The notes under the pieces: generated by a model
Databases searched by the model: none
What the model was told of the DNA's origin: nothing
Seen by the model: only the letters and a program-made list of their open reading frames with translations
Program-made: the position numbers and the translations under genes
Assembly: GCF_003444775.1 (NCBI RefSeq)
Contig: NZ_CP021083.1
Span: 331,119-395,118 of the forward strand
Reading direction: 5' to 3'
DNA length: 64,000 nt
From: Deinococcus ficus
Lineage (GTDB): Bacteria > Deinococcota > Deinococci > Deinococcales > Deinococcaceae
Part shown: positions 36,240-45,903 of the stretch, piece by piece
Position numbering within the stretch: position 1 is the first letter of the stretch
Layout of the letters: each line of letters starts with the position of its first letter

Positions 36240-37261
36240 AGCTGCTGCTCACCGGAAGCGCCGGATTTATCGGCAGCCACCTCGCGGAACACTTCCTGGC
36301 GCATGGCCACGAGGTCATCGGGGTGGACAACTACCTCAGCGGGCAGCCGCGCCACACCCGGCACCTGCTGGCCCACCCGGGCTTCAGCTTCGTGGAGGCC
36401 GACGTCAGCATGGGCCTGCCCACCGACACCGGGCCGCTGAACTGGGTGCTGCACTTCGCGTCCCCGGCCAGCCCGCCCCACTACCAGCAGCACGCCATCG
36501 AGACCCTGATGGTCGGCGCGCAGGGCACCCAGCACGCCCTGGACCTCGCCCGGCGCAGCGGCGCGCGCTTCCTGCTCGCCTCGACCTCGGAGGTGTACGG
36601 CGACCCGCAGGTGCACCCGCAACCCGAAGCCTACTGGGGCCACGTCAACCCCAACGGAGTGAGAAGCTGCTACGACGAGGCGAAACGCTACGCCGAGGCG
36701 ATCACCTGCGCGTACCACCGCGAGCACGGCCTGGACACGCGGATCATCCGGATCTTCAACACGTACGGCCCGCACATGCGACCCGACGACGGCCGGGTCG
36801 TCACGAACTTCATCAACCAGGCGCTGGCCGGCGAGGCGCTGACCGTGCAGGGCGACGGCCAGCAGACCCGCAGCTTCCAGTACGTCTCGGACCTCGTGGC
36901 CGGCATCGCGGCGCTCATGGCGCTCCCCGGCCCCCACCCACATCCGGTGAACCTGGGCACCACCGACGCCATCACCGTGCTGCGCTTCGCGCAGATCGTG
37001 CGCGACGCCATCGACCCCACCCTGCCCATCCGGTTCGTGCCGCTGGCCGCCGACGACCCCCGCCAGCGCCAGCCGGACATCACGCTCGCCCGCACCCTGC
37101 TCGGCTGGTCTCCGCAGGTCAGCCTGACCGACGGCCTGACCCGCACCATCGCGTACTTCCGCGCCCTGCGCGCCGAACAGCAGCCTGTCCCCACGTCCGG
37201 TCCGGCCTGGATGAGGGGCGCTGCAGACGCCGGTCAGAGCGCCGCCACGCCGGGCGACTGA
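36236..37261 (+). CDS. UDP-glucuronate decarboxylase-like SDR
   Basis: The 341-residue SDR begins with the TGSAGFIGSHL Rossmann motif (6-16). It has HFASPASPPHYQ and LASTSEVYGDPQVHPQPE, both typical of the UXS (UDP-xylose synthase) group, and the YDEAKRYAE catalytic YxxxK. RIFNTYGPHMRPDDGRVV completes the signature. It likely converts UDP-glucuronate to UDP-xylose for the polymer. The start overlaps the ugd stop, fitting consecutive steps. Confidence 0.93.
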   Translation: MKLLLTGSAGFIGSHLAEHFLAHGHEVIGVDNYLSGQPRHTRHLLAHPGFSFVEADVSMGLPTDTGPLNWVLHFASPASPPHYQQHAIETLMVGAQGTQHALDLARRSGARFLLASTSEVYGDPQVHPQPEAYWGHVNPNGVRSCYDEAKRYAEAITCAYHREHGLDTRIIRIFNTYGPHMRPDDGRVVTNFINQALAGEALTVQGDGQQTRSFQYVSDLVAGIAALMALPGPHPHPVNLGTTDAITVLRFAQIVRDAIDPTLPIRFVPLAADDPRQRQPDITLARTLLGWSPQVSLTDGLTRTIAYFRALRAEQQPVPTSGPAWMRGAADAGQSAATPGD

Positions 37262-37329
37262 CCCCGGAGCGACTCGCGCCCCGTCCTTCCAGCTCTCCAC
37301 CCGTTCCGTGTTCCTGAGGAGGCCCTCCC

Positions 37330-38763
37330 GTGCTCACCGTTCACACCCTCCGCGCCGTTCCGCACTCCGCGCAGTCCATGGCCCTGCTGTACTTCAAGCG
37401 GCGGCTCATGAACGGCGCCGTGCTGCTCGCGGGCGACCTGATCGCCCTGGAAGGCGCCCTGTACCTGGCCGGGCAGCTGCGCACCTGGCTGTTCGGGGAA
37501 CTCTCGTTGCCGTCCTGGAGCGGTCTGCTGGCCGCCACCTGGCTGCTCGGCGCGTACCTGAACAAGCTGCTGCCCAGCTGGGGACTGGGCGTGGTGGAGG
37601 AGGTGCGGCGCGTCACCGGACTGGTCGCCCTGGTATTCCTGGTGACGGTGCTGTCCATCGTGCTGGTCGGGCAGGCCGGGGACTTCAGCCGCCTGGTGCT
37701 GGGCCTGGGCGCCCTGATCGCCTTTCCAGCGGTGCTGTTGACCCGCTACGTGACCCGGCACCTGCTGATGCGCGCCGGGCTGTGGGGCGTGCCCACCGTC
37801 GTGTACGGCGCGCATGAGGGCGTCATCGCGGCGCTGCAGGCCACGCCCGGCCTGGGGTACCTGCCGGTCGGCATCTTTGACAATGCCGCCCACGGGCGCC
37901 TGCTGGGCGTGCCGGTCCTCGGCAACCTGAACGAGATCAAGCCCGGCGAACCGGCTGCGCCGGTCGCGATCGTGGCCCTGCCGCAACTCGAACGCGACGC
38001 GTTCACGCAACTGCTGGAAGGCACCCTGCGCTCCTACCGGAAGGTGGTCGTCATCTCCGCCATGTCGGACATGCCCTCGCTGTGGGCGATGTCCGTGGAC
38101 ATGGGCGGCATTCTGGGCCTGGAACTCACCCGCAACCTGCTGGACCCCACCGCCCGGGTGCTCAAACGCGCCTTTGACCTGACCACCACCCTCGTGACCG
38201 CCGTGTTCTGGGTGCCGCTGTGCCTGCTGATCGCCGCGGGCCTGTGGCTCGAAACCCGCACCAGCCCGCTGTTCGTGCAGGAACGGGTGGGGGAGGGCGG
38301 CCGGCACTTCTTCACCTGGAAGTTCCGCACCATGGTCCCGGACGCTGAATTGGTCCTTCAGCGGCACCTCGCACAGAACCCCGCCCTGCGGGAGGAATGG
38401 GAGACGCACTTCAAGCTGCGCGTGGACCCGCGCATCACCCGCCTGGGCGGGCTGCTGCGCAAGACCAGCCTGGATGAACTCCCGCAGCTCGTGAATGTCC
38501 TGCGGGGCGAGATGAGCCTCGTCGGGCCGCGCCCGCTGCCCGCCTACCACGAGTCGCAGCTGCTGGCCCGGACGCGGCAGGTGCGGGTGCAGGTGCAGCC
38601 CGGCATGACGGGGCTGTGGCAGGTGTCTGGCCGGTCCTCGGCCGGGAATGCCGGCATGGAACGCTGGGACCCGTACTACGTCCGCAACTGGTCGCTGTGG
38701 CTGGACCTGGTGATTCTCTTCCGCACCGTTCGCGTGGTTGTGCTGGGCTCCGGCGCGTACTGA
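37330..38763 (+). CDS. wbaP: undecaprenyl-phosphate sugar phosphotransferase (WbaP type)
   Basis: From GTG 37330 (GAGGAGG upstream) the product has 477 residues. Four membrane spans and a CoA-binding-like domain make up the first 270 residues. The bacterial sugar transferase domain follows a membrane helix near residue 285. It has WKFRTM, the DELPQL motif and SLVGPRPL, which build the catalytic site. It starts repeat-unit synthesis by moving a hexose 1-phosphate to undecaprenyl phosphate. It ends the ugd operon before a strong hairpin. Confidence 0.94.
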   Translation: MLTVHTLRAVPHSAQSMALLYFKRRLMNGAVLLAGDLIALEGALYLAGQLRTWLFGELSLPSWSGLLAATWLLGAYLNKLLPSWGLGVVEEVRRVTGLVALVFLVTVLSIVLVGQAGDFSRLVLGLGALIAFPAVLLTRYVTRHLLMRAGLWGVPTVVYGAHEGVIAALQATPGLGYLPVGIFDNAAHGRLLGVPVLGNLNEIKPGEPAAPVAIVALPQLERDAFTQLLEGTLRSYRKVVVISAMSDMPSLWAMSVDMGGILGLELTRNLLDPTARVLKRAFDLTTTLVTAVFWVPLCLLIAAGLWLETRTSPLFVQERVGEGGRHFFTWKFRTMVPDAELVLQRHLAQNPALREEWETHFKLRVDPRITRLGGLLRKTSLDELPQLVNVLRGEMSLVGPRPLPAYHESQLLARTRQVRVQVQPGMTGLWQVSGRSSAGNAGMERWDPYYVRNWSLWLDLVILFRTVRVVVLGSGAY

Positions 38764-38775
38764 ACCTGCAGGGCA

Positions 38776-38811
38776 GCGCCCCCAGACCGTGACCCTGGGT
38801 TTCGGGGGCGC
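38776..38811. terminator. terminator between wbaP and the LacI-type regulator
   Basis: An 8-bp GC stem (38776-38783 with 38804-38811) with a 20-nt loop lies between the convergent stops. A short T run follows on the plus strand. Confidence 0.55.
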
Positions 38812-38821
38812 CGTTTCAGGG

Positions 38822-40090
38822 TTACAGGGAGTGACGGTCGATGACCTGCGTCGGAACGGTCGCGAACGGGGGCAGGTCCCCGTGGCGGTCCCCGGCGGCC
38901 GCGCGGTCGGCCACGCACTGCGCGAGGACCTCCATGTCGTACGCGACGGTCGTGAGCACCGGGTCGAGGTAGCCCAGCAGCGGCTCGATGTTGTCGTACC
39001 CGACCAGGCCCACCTGGGCACCCAGCTGCCAGTCGGGCTGCTCGGTGCTCAGCAGGCGCAGCAGCTGCCGGGCCGTGATGTCGCTCATCCCGAGCAGGGC
39101 CACGCGCTGGCCCCGCTCGCCGATTCGCGTGTTGAGTTCCGTCATCAGCTCCGTGGGAATGGCGCTGGCCGGCAGGGCGGACCGGGGTTCCAGGGCGCCC
39201 GGCGTGGCGTTCAGGTGCTCCAGCAGGTCGGCGGCGTGATGCTGGTCGCGCTGGCGCAGTCGGGCCGCGGCGTCCGCGCGATTCAGCCCCGGGTCGGTCC
39301 ACAGCCGCAGTTCCGGCCAGGGTCCGTCGTGCGCGTGCAGGGCCCGGGCCACGCCCTCCAGGCGGGCGCCCGTCAGCCAGCGGTCGCGGCTGAAGTACCC
39401 CAGGTGCAGGACGTCGTACCCGGCCTCCAGCGCGCGCCGCGTGAGGGTGGCCGAGGCCGTGCTCCAGTCCGGCGCGACGCTGGGCAGCGCCTCGTCCCGG
39501 CCGATCATGACGGCCCGGCGGCCCGTCGCGGCGAGCAGCCGCACGTGCTGGCCGGTGTGCGGGCCTTCCCACAGCACCATGCTGCTGGTCACGCCGGACT
39601 GCGCGAGGTCCGGCAGGCTGCCGGGGTCGGTGACGGGCGTGATGACCGGGTGCAGGCCGCGGTCCAGCACGGCGCGCATCAGGTGAAAGAGCATCTGGGC
39701 GTGGTACGGGTTGAACAGGTGGCTCATCTCCACGCACAGCGCCACGATGGGACTGCCCTGGTTGCGGCGGGCCTGGGCGACGAGGTCGGGCGTGTACCCC
39801 AGCCGGGCGGCTTCCTCCTCGATGTGGCGGAGCAGGTCGGGCCGCACGAGGTGCCGGGCGTCGGGCCGGTAGGCGCGGTTCACGGTCGCGACCGAGGTGT
39901 TGGCGGCCATCGCGACCCGGTCGCGGGCGCTGATGGTGTAGCGCAGCGCCCGGGCGCTGGCCATGACCTGCTCGACGATCTCGGCGGGCACCTCGCCCCG
40001 CAGGGCGAGGGCCTGGCGGACCTGGCAGGGTTCCAGGCGGGCGTGCTGGGCGATGCGTTCGACGTCGCGGTTGGAGATGGACTTCTTCAT
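38822..40090 (-). CDS. LacI-family regulator with two N-terminal HTH domains
   Basis: From ATG 40090 (GGAGGG upstream) the product has 422 residues, longer than the usual about 340. Residues 9-51 (DVERIAQHARLEPCQVRQAL) and 57-100 (VAMAANTSVATVNRAYRP, RRHIEEEAARLGYTPD-like) each look like a LacI HTH with hinge. The periplasmic-binding-type sensor domain follows from about residue 115 (PIVALCVEMSHLFNPY, GLVGYDNIEPL). It probably controls the divergent EPS genes in response to a sugar. A 14-bp palindrome (ACGCCGTGCGGCGT, 40206-40219) lies in its upstream region. Confidence 0.88.
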   Translation of the reverse strand: MKKSISNRDVERIAQHARLEPCQVRQALALRGEVPAEIVEQVMASARALRYTISARDRVAMAANTSVATVNRAYRPDARHLVRPDLLRHIEEEAARLGYTPDLVAQARRNQGSPIVALCVEMSHLFNPYHAQMLFHLMRAVLDRGLHPVITPVTDPGSLPDLAQSGVTSSMVLWEGPHTGQHVRLLAATGRRAVMIGRDEALPSVAPDWSTASATLTRRALEAGYDVLHLGYFSRDRWLTGARLEGVARALHAHDGPWPELRLWTDPGLNRADAAARLRQRDQHHAADLLEHLNATPGALEPRSALPASAIPTELMTELNTRIGERGQRVALLGMSDITARQLLRLLSTEQPDWQLGAQVGLVGYDNIEPLLGYLDPVLTTVAYDMEVLAQCVADRAAAGDRHGDLPPFATVPTQVIDRHSL

Positions 40091-40538
40091 CGGCGGTCCC
40101 TCCGGTGTGCGCTGGGGGTGTGGGAGGCGCCTCCTGGCGGCGCTTCGCTGATGGCTGACCCGGGCACAGTGTGTGGTGGTGGGCAGGGTGGCGATGAGCA
40201 ACCGAACGCCGTGCGGCGTACAGCCCTAGCTCATGCTTTCGTCATCCGCTTCAAATTGTTGCCTGCACCGTACACGAGACCATGCGGGAATTCCTGACGA
40301 AATCTAAAGGCCGGGCCTGCTGCCACACTCCCGGCCGCCGGGGTCCCGGCCGTCCTGGTGAGCAGAAGTTACTCATTGACGCTGCGAAAAAAGGCGGTCG
40401 GATCGGCCCTTGAGCGACCGCTTCTCAGTGCCCTGCGCTTCCATCATGAGCGGTACCTCATCAAGTCAACCGTGTTCGCCGCCCGCCGTTCGCCGCTTTC
40501 TCCAGCATCCTCAGCAGTGCGCTTTACAGGAGGCCGAT
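40091..40538. promoter_or_regulatory. divergent regulatory gap between the LacI gene and the wzy-wzc operon
   Basis: The 448-bp gap carries the perfect palindrome ACGCCGTGCGGCGT at 40206-40219, a possible operator for the regulator. A TTGACG hexamer (about 40376-40381) on the plus strand has no good -10 behind it. An AT-richer stretch runs from 40240 to 40310. AGGAGG at 40529-40534 is the strong ribosome-binding site of the next gene. I do not see a small gene here. Confidence 0.4.
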
Positions 40539-40997
40539 ATGTCCCCACGCCACCTTCTCCTTTCCCTCATGCTCGCCGCCGCGACGACCGCCAGCGCCGC
40601 CCCGCTCACCGGTCTGGCGCACAGCTTCGTGAACCGCCTCGCGCGGGCCGGCAACGTGCCGATGACCGGCATCGTCTTCACCCGCACCACCGCCACCACC
40701 CAGGTCGCCCGGTCCTTCAACGCCCGCAGCTACTGCCTGACCGACCCCACCCTGACGCGGCTGCAGGCGCAGCCCACCAACCGGGCCGTGCAGGCCCAGG
40801 TGTTCCTGGAATTCCGCTGCGTGAACACGGTGGGCGGCAAGGCCCTCACGCCGGACCTGGCCCTGGCCCTGCTGGAGGAACTGGGCTACAACCTCCAGGG
40901 CGACCTGCTGACCAGCCTGCTGAACAACCCCCCGGGCAGCAACGCGCTGCTCGAGGCCAGCAAGCACGCCGTCACTCCGCTCACGCCCCGCAACTGA
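40539..40997 (+). CDS. small secreted protein with AVTPLTPRN tail
   Basis: From ATG 40539, preceded by AGGAGG, the product has 152 residues. A clear signal peptide (LLLSLMLAAATTASAA) is followed by a domain with two Cys residues, in RSYCLTDP and FRCVNTV, which may pair. The extreme C-terminus is AVTPLTPRN. The same nine residues end the protein at 51768-52772, and the domain in front of the tail aligns with that protein too (RLxRA, xTAT, AR, LQAxPxN patterns). I do not know the family. It is the first gene of the polymerisation/export operon, so a periplasmic accessory role in EPS is likely. Confidence 0.85.
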   Translation: MSPRHLLLSLMLAAATTASAAPLTGLAHSFVNRLARAGNVPMTGIVFTRTTATTQVARSFNARSYCLTDPTLTRLQAQPTNRAVQAQVFLEFRCVNTVGGKALTPDLALALLEELGYNLQGDLLTSLLNNPPGSNALLEASKHAVTPLTPRN

Positions 40998-41000
40998 TTC

Positions 41001-41570
41001 ATGACGCGCCGGCCGCTCGCCCTGATCACCTCGTTCCTGATCCTGGCCGCGACGGCCGCGCTGTGCGGCCAGGCCGTGAGCGCCTACCTGGTCAGCCGCG
41101 CCCGTGATCAGGCCGAGCGCCTGCGCCAGGAAGGCGAGTACGACCGCGCCTGGAGCACCCTGGAATCGGCGCTGCACCTCAGCCCCGACTCCCCGGACCT
41201 GTGGACGGAACTTGGGCAGACCTACCGCGCGGCGTGGTTTTTCCGGCAGAGCCCGGAGTTGCTCCGCTCGGCGCTGCAGGCCTACGAGCGGGCGGCCACG
41301 CTGCATCCGCTGAGCGCCACGCCCCCCGCCGAACTGGCGCGCACGCTGGCGCTGGGCGGGCAGTACGCGCAGGCAGACCGGGCGTACCAGCGTGCGCTCG
41401 TGAACGATCCGCGCAACCCGGGTCTGCTGGTGGACCGCGCCGCCGCCCTGGAGAAACTCGGCCGGCCGGCCGCGGCCCTGGCGCTGTACCGCTCGGCCGC
41501 CCACATCAAACCGAACGAGTACTCGCAGGCCGCCGAGCAGCGGCTCGCGCCCGCCCGGGAGGCCCCATGA
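41001..41570 (+). CDS. membrane-anchored TPR protein
   Basis: The 189-residue protein has an N-terminal hydrophobic segment (ALITSFLILAATAALCGQAV) and then three to four tetratricopeptide repeats, for example EGEYDRAWSTLESALHLSPDSPDLW and GQYAQADRAYQRALVNDPRNPG. It should face the periplasm and act as a scaffold for the polymer machinery. It starts 3 bp after the previous stop and overlaps the polymerase gene by ATGA. Confidence 0.87.
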   Translation: MTRRPLALITSFLILAATAALCGQAVSAYLVSRARDQAERLRQEGEYDRAWSTLESALHLSPDSPDLWTELGQTYRAAWFFRQSPELLRSALQAYERAATLHPLSATPPAELARTLALGGQYAQADRAYQRALVNDPRNPGLLVDRAAALEKLGRPAAALALYRSAAHIKPNEYSQAAEQRLAPAREAP

Positions 41571-42967
41571 CCACCGCCTCACTCCTGAACGGGGAGGCCA
41601 AGATCGCGCGGGCGCTGGAACGCGCGGCGCTGCTGGCCCTCTGCGCCTTCGTGGCCTGGGGGCCGCTCGCGCAGGGCAGCACCTTCGCGGGCGGCCGGGC
41701 CGGCCTGACCGTGCTGGGGCTCCTGACCGGCGGCCTGTACCTGGCCAGCGCCGTCCTGTCCGGGGAGCGCCGCCCCTGGCGGTCCCTGTGGGTGCTGACC
41801 CTGCTGGCCCTGCTGGCCTGGACGGCCCTGAGCGTATGGCAGGCGAGCTCCCGCGCGGTGGCGCTGCCTCAGGGCCTGCTGCTGGGCAGCGTGTTCCTCG
41901 CGGCGCTCGCCGCGCGGGGCCTGCTCGTGCCGGCGGGCCGCCGCGGGCTGTTCGGCGGGTGGCTGCTGCTGGTCGCCGTGACGATGGCGGCCTACGTGGC
42001 CGTGCAGCACGTCGCGGGCGGCTTCACCCTGCAGGTGGATCCGGACACGCTCAGCGGCTTTTACTACCACCCGAGCCATTACGTGGGTTTCGTGACCCTG
42101 GCCCTGCCGGTGTGCGTCTGGGCGCTGTTCGAGGCGCGCGGCTGGCTCCCCCGGGTGGCCGGGCTGATCGCCGGTCTGATCCTGCTGGGGTCGCTGCTGT
42201 ACACCAACTCCTCCAGCCTGCCCACCGCCCTGCTCGCGGCTGCCACCGCCACCGTGCTCGCCGTCTGGCGCCGGCACCGGCGCCTGGGACAGGGGGCCGC
42301 GGCGCTCCTGCTGCTCGGCGTGCTCGCCGGAGGCTGGCTGCTGGCGACCGCGCCGGGCCGGCAGACCCTGGACAGCCTGATGGGCGGCATTCAGACCAAG
42401 AGCGTGGACGCCTTCCTCACCGAGCGTGGGAAGCTCTGGGCGATGGACGCCCGCGCCGCGCACGCCGCGCCGCTGACCGGCGTCGGCCCGGGGCACTTCG
42501 TGGCCTTCATCACCCGCTTCCGGCCGGAACGGGCCGAGGGCGGCAGCGACCTGGCCTTCAACTTCGTGAACTACGCCCACAACGACTACTACCAGCTCGC
42601 CATCGAACTCGGCTGGCCGGGCCTGGGCCTGTACGCCCTGCTGCTCGTCCTGACGCTCGCCGCGGCGCCCCGGCAGGACCCGCTGGGCGCCTCACTGCTG
42701 GCCGGGCTGGGTGCCGTGTGGCTTTCCGGGATCTGGGACGCGCACGCCACCGTGGTGCCCGGCACCATGGCCTGGACCTGGGTGGCCTGCGGGCTGGTCG
42801 CCGCGCGCAGCGTGCGCGTGGAGCAGCCGCACGCCGTTACCGAGCCCGCGCTCCGTCCGGTCCTCCCTGGCCCGGCGCCGGACGTTCTCCCGCCCCCGCA
42901 GGCCCACGCCTTCCGGGCCTCCGCCGACCCTTCCCGCGCCCTGCCCGGAGGCCCGCCTCATGCATGA
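41567..42967 (+). CDS. O-antigen ligase/polymerase family membrane protein (Wzy-like)
   Basis: The 466-residue protein has about ten membrane spans. The large periplasmic loop contains TERGKLWAMDARAAHAAPLTGVGPGHF and the FNFVNYAHNDYYQLAIELGWPG motif typical of the Wzy_C/O-antigen ligase domain, with the conserved His/Asn pair. The last about 55 residues are Pro-rich and probably cytoplasmic. It likely polymerises or ligates the repeat unit. It overlaps both neighbours, the next by 8 bases. Confidence 0.9.
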   Translation: MTTASLLNGEAKIARALERAALLALCAFVAWGPLAQGSTFAGGRAGLTVLGLLTGGLYLASAVLSGERRPWRSLWVLTLLALLAWTALSVWQASSRAVALPQGLLLGSVFLAALAARGLLVPAGRRGLFGGWLLLVAVTMAAYVAVQHVAGGFTLQVDPDTLSGFYYHPSHYVGFVTLALPVCVWALFEARGWLPRVAGLIAGLILLGSLLYTNSSSLPTALLAAATATVLAVWRRHRRLGQGAAALLLLGVLAGGWLLATAPGRQTLDSLMGGIQTKSVDAFLTERGKLWAMDARAAHAAPLTGVGPGHFVAFITRFRPERAEGGSDLAFNFVNYAHNDYYQLAIELGWPGLGLYALLLVLTLAAAPRQDPLGASLLAGLGAVWLSGIWDAHATVVPGTMAWTWVACGLVAARSVRVEQPHAVTEPALRPVLPGPAPDVLPPPQAHAFRASADPSRALPGGPPHA

Positions 42968-44630
42968 CCGCACCTCGACCGACATGATCGACCTGACCCG
43001 CAGCCTGCAGGCGCTCCGGCAGTCCGCGTGGGCCATCCTGCTGTGCGCCCTGGCGCTGGGCGCCGGCGCCTACGCGTACTTCAAACGTCAGACGCCGATC
43101 TTTCAGGCGAGCACCATGATCGTCTCCACCGGCAGCCAGACCGGGAACCAGACCGTGAACCAGACCCTGGTGAGCGCCCCGCCCCTGCCGTCCGGCGCGC
43201 TGAAAGGCGCGCTGCTGAACTTGGACGTCCTGCGGGCCATCAACACCGGCCTGGACGGCCTGCAAGGCCTTGACCCTGCCATTCGCGTGGCGCTGCAGCG
43301 CAAGCTGCTCGGCGAGGCCGCCGCCGGGCGGTCCAGCACCCTGCGCGTGAACGGCGAGGTGGACCTGTACGGCAACGGCATCTACACCATCAGTGCCCGG
43401 CACACCGATCCCGGCGTGGCCGCGCAGCTCGCCAACCTCGCCACGGAGGCCATCATCGCCTGGGACACCCGGCGCGGCCTGGTGAAGGTCACGTCCGCCC
43501 GGCAGGCACTGGAGGTGCAGCTGCGGGACACCGAACGTCGCCTGGCGCTGCTCGGCCCGGTGGGTGCGCAACCCACCCGCGAGCAGGCCACCCTGCTGAA
43601 CCAGCAGGCGGTGCGCACCAACGACCTGAACAACCTGCGCGCCCTGGAACGCGCCGTGGTGGGCTCGCTGTCGCTCGTCGCGCAGGCGGTCACGCCCCTG
43701 AAGCCGGTCTCCCCGCGCGCGGGGCGCAACGCGGTCCTGGCGGGCCTGTTCGCGCTGCTGGCGTCCTCGGTGCTGGTGCTGGTGCGGTCCTCGCTGTCGC
43801 GTGTGGTGTCCTCCGACCTGGACCTGCACGGCATGCAACTGCGTCTCCTGGGCGAGATTCCCCGTTTCCGCACCGCGAAGAAGGGCCAGTCGGTGCTGGC
43901 GATGCTGCACAAGGGCCAGGGCGCCGACAGCGTGGCGTTCCTCGCCAGCAACCTGCGCGGGCGCCTGGGGCAGGAAGCCCAGGACCGCGGGCAGGACGCC
44001 CGGACCCTGATGGTCACGTCCCTGCTGCCCGGTGACGGCAAATCCACCCTGGTCGCCGCGCTGGCCGGCAGCTTTGCGGCCTCCGGGCTGCGCACCCTGC
44101 TGATCGAGGCGGACGTGCGACACCCGACCCAGCGCGCCCTGTGGGGCCTGGCCGCCGAGACGGCCACCTGGGTGAACCTGCCGATGGCCGCGCCGTTCCC
44201 CGGTGAGGAGGCCCGCGACCTGCAGGCCGCGCTGCGCAACCCGGAAGCGGCGCAGGCCCGGCGCCTGAGCGAGCACCTGCATCTGGTGGTCACGGCCGCG
44301 CACGAGGGCGCCACCCGCCTGCCCACCGAGGCCTTCCGCGCCGCGCTGCACACCTGGACGCCGCGGTACGACGTGGTGCTGGTGGACGCCCCGCCCGCCC
44401 TGGCGATCTCCGACCCGCTGGAGATGGCGTCCATGGTGGGCGGCGTGCTGATCGTCCTGGAACCCGGGAAGGCCAACCTGTCGGGCGTGCAGCGCCTGCA
44501 GGACGCCCTGGAGCTCGCCAACGCGAACGTGCTGGGCGTGGCGTTCAACAAGATCAACCCGCGCCGGATCACGACCGGGTACGGCTACGGGTACGGGTAC
44601 AGCAGCCCGGCCCGTCCGGTGAAGGCATGA
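42960..44630 (+). CDS. wzc: polysaccharide co-polymerase with BY-kinase domain (Wzc-like)
   Basis: The 556-residue protein has a chain-length-determinant domain between two membrane spans (about 23-41 and 258-276). The proline-rich PCP motif AVTPLKPVSPR (243-253) precedes the second span. The cytoplasmic tyrosine kinase has Walker A LLPGDGKST (355-363), Walker A' LIEADVRHP (381-389) and Walker B VVLVDAPP. The C-terminal Tyr cluster YGYGYGY is the autophosphorylation site expected for BY kinases. It controls polymer length and export with Wzy and Wzx. The predicted outer-membrane partner Wza is absent here. Confidence 0.95.
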   Translation: MHDRTSTDMIDLTRSLQALRQSAWAILLCALALGAGAYAYFKRQTPIFQASTMIVSTGSQTGNQTVNQTLVSAPPLPSGALKGALLNLDVLRAINTGLDGLQGLDPAIRVALQRKLLGEAAAGRSSTLRVNGEVDLYGNGIYTISARHTDPGVAAQLANLATEAIIAWDTRRGLVKVTSARQALEVQLRDTERRLALLGPVGAQPTREQATLLNQQAVRTNDLNNLRALERAVVGSLSLVAQAVTPLKPVSPRAGRNAVLAGLFALLASSVLVLVRSSLSRVVSSDLDLHGMQLRLLGEIPRFRTAKKGQSVLAMLHKGQGADSVAFLASNLRGRLGQEAQDRGQDARTLMVTSLLPGDGKSTLVAALAGSFAASGLRTLLIEADVRHPTQRALWGLAAETATWVNLPMAAPFPGEEARDLQAALRNPEAAQARRLSEHLHLVVTAAHEGATRLPTEAFRAALHTWTPRYDVVLVDAPPALAISDPLEMASMVGGVLIVLEPGKANLSGVQRLQDALELANANVLGVAFNKINPRRITTGYGYGYGYSSPARPVKA

Positions 44631-45901
44631 GTGCAGCCGGCCCGGCCCCAGCGGCGGGGCTGCTGCGCAACATCGCGGCGCTGTACGGCGTGCAGATCGC
44701 CACGTTCGTGCTGCCGCTGATCACCGTGCCGTTCCTGGCCCGCACCCTCGGCCCGCACGCCTGGGGCGCCCTGGCGATCGCGCAGGCCTTCGGCGGCCTG
44801 GTGGGCCTGCTCGTGGATTACGGCTTCGACCTGTCCGGCACGCGCGAGGTCGCCCGGGACCGCGACCACCCGCAGCGCCGCGCCGAACTGCTCGCCGGGG
44901 TGCTGGGCGCCCGGCTGGCCCTGATGGCCGTGGGTGTGGTCGTGACCCTGGTCGCCGGGCAGATCGTCCCGGCGCTGGGCGACCCACTCCTGCTGTGGGC
45001 CGCGGTCGCCTGGGGCGCGGCGCAGGCCCTGAGCCTGATGTGGTACTTCCAGGGGCTCGAGCGCGTCACGCAGGTGGCGGGGCTGGACGTCGCGGCGAAG
45101 GTGGCGGTCACGGCCGGCATTCTCCTGCTGGTCCGCCGCCCCGCCGACGCGTGGCTGGTGCCGGCCCTGGGGGCGGGCGCGGCGCTCGTGTCGAACGCCT
45201 ACGCGCTGTGGCTCGCGCACCGGGACACGCCCTTTTGCCGCCCCACCTGGCGCGGCACGCGGCACACCCTGCGCCTGGGCTGGAGCATGTTCGTGTTCCG
45301 CGGGTCGGCCGCGTTTTACAGCACGGCCAGTGCCTTCCTGCTGGGCCTGTTCGTGCCCGCGCAGCTCGTCGGGTATTACGCGGGCGCGGAGCGCATCGCG
45401 CGGGCCGCCCAGGGGCTCCTGACCCCGCTGCACCGCGCGCTGTACCCGCGCTTCGCCCGGGCGGCCGGCGAGGGCCGCGCGGCCCTGCGCCAGCAGCTGC
45501 CCGGCGGGCTGGCCGTGATGGGCGGCGCGGGCCTGCTGCTGAGCGTGGGCACCGTCCTGGCCGCGCCGCTGCTGGTGGGCGTGTTGCTCGGCCCGGGCTT
45601 CGAGGCGTCGGTGGCGGTGCTGCGCGTCCTGGCGGCGCTGCCGGTGGTGATCGGCGTGAACATGGTGCTGGGCCTGTTCTGGCTGGTGCCGCTGGGCCTG
45701 GACCGGGCGTTCAACCTCACGGTGGCCGGCGGGGCGCTCGTGAACGCCGCGCTGATCCTGCTGCTCGTGCCGCCCCTGGGGCCGCTGGGCATGGCGCTGG
45801 CCGTGCTGTGCACGGAACTGCTGGTGGGCCTGGGCCTGTACGCCCAGTACCGCGCGTCCCGACGCTCCCGCACGCCGCACGCCGCGGCCCTGGGAGGCTG
45901 A
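44627..45901 (+). CDS. lipid-linked repeat-unit flippase (Wzx-like)
   Basis: The 424-residue protein of the MATE/polysaccharide transporter fold has about 12-14 membrane spans. LLRNIAALYGVQIATFVLPLITVPFLARTLG-type text at the N-terminus (split here as RNIAALYGVQ and VPFLARTLG) and DYGFDLSGTREVA are family traits. It moves undecaprenyl-linked repeat units to the periplasmic face. The start overlaps the wzc stop by ATGA. Confidence 0.93.
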   Translation: MSAAGPAPAAGLLRNIAALYGVQIATFVLPLITVPFLARTLGPHAWGALAIAQAFGGLVGLLVDYGFDLSGTREVARDRDHPQRRAELLAGVLGARLALMAVGVVVTLVAGQIVPALGDPLLLWAAVAWGAAQALSLMWYFQGLERVTQVAGLDVAAKVAVTAGILLLVRRPADAWLVPALGAGAALVSNAYALWLAHRDTPFCRPTWRGTRHTLRLGWSMFVFRGSAAFYSTASAFLLGLFVPAQLVGYYAGAERIARAAQGLLTPLHRALYPRFARAAGEGRAALRQQLPGGLAVMGGAGLLLSVGTVLAAPLLVGVLLGPGFEASVAVLRVLAALPVVIGVNMVLGLFWLVPLGLDRAFNLTVAGGALVNAALILLLVPPLGPLGMALAVLCTELLVGLGLYAQYRASRRSRTPHAAALGG

Positions 45902-45903
45902 AG

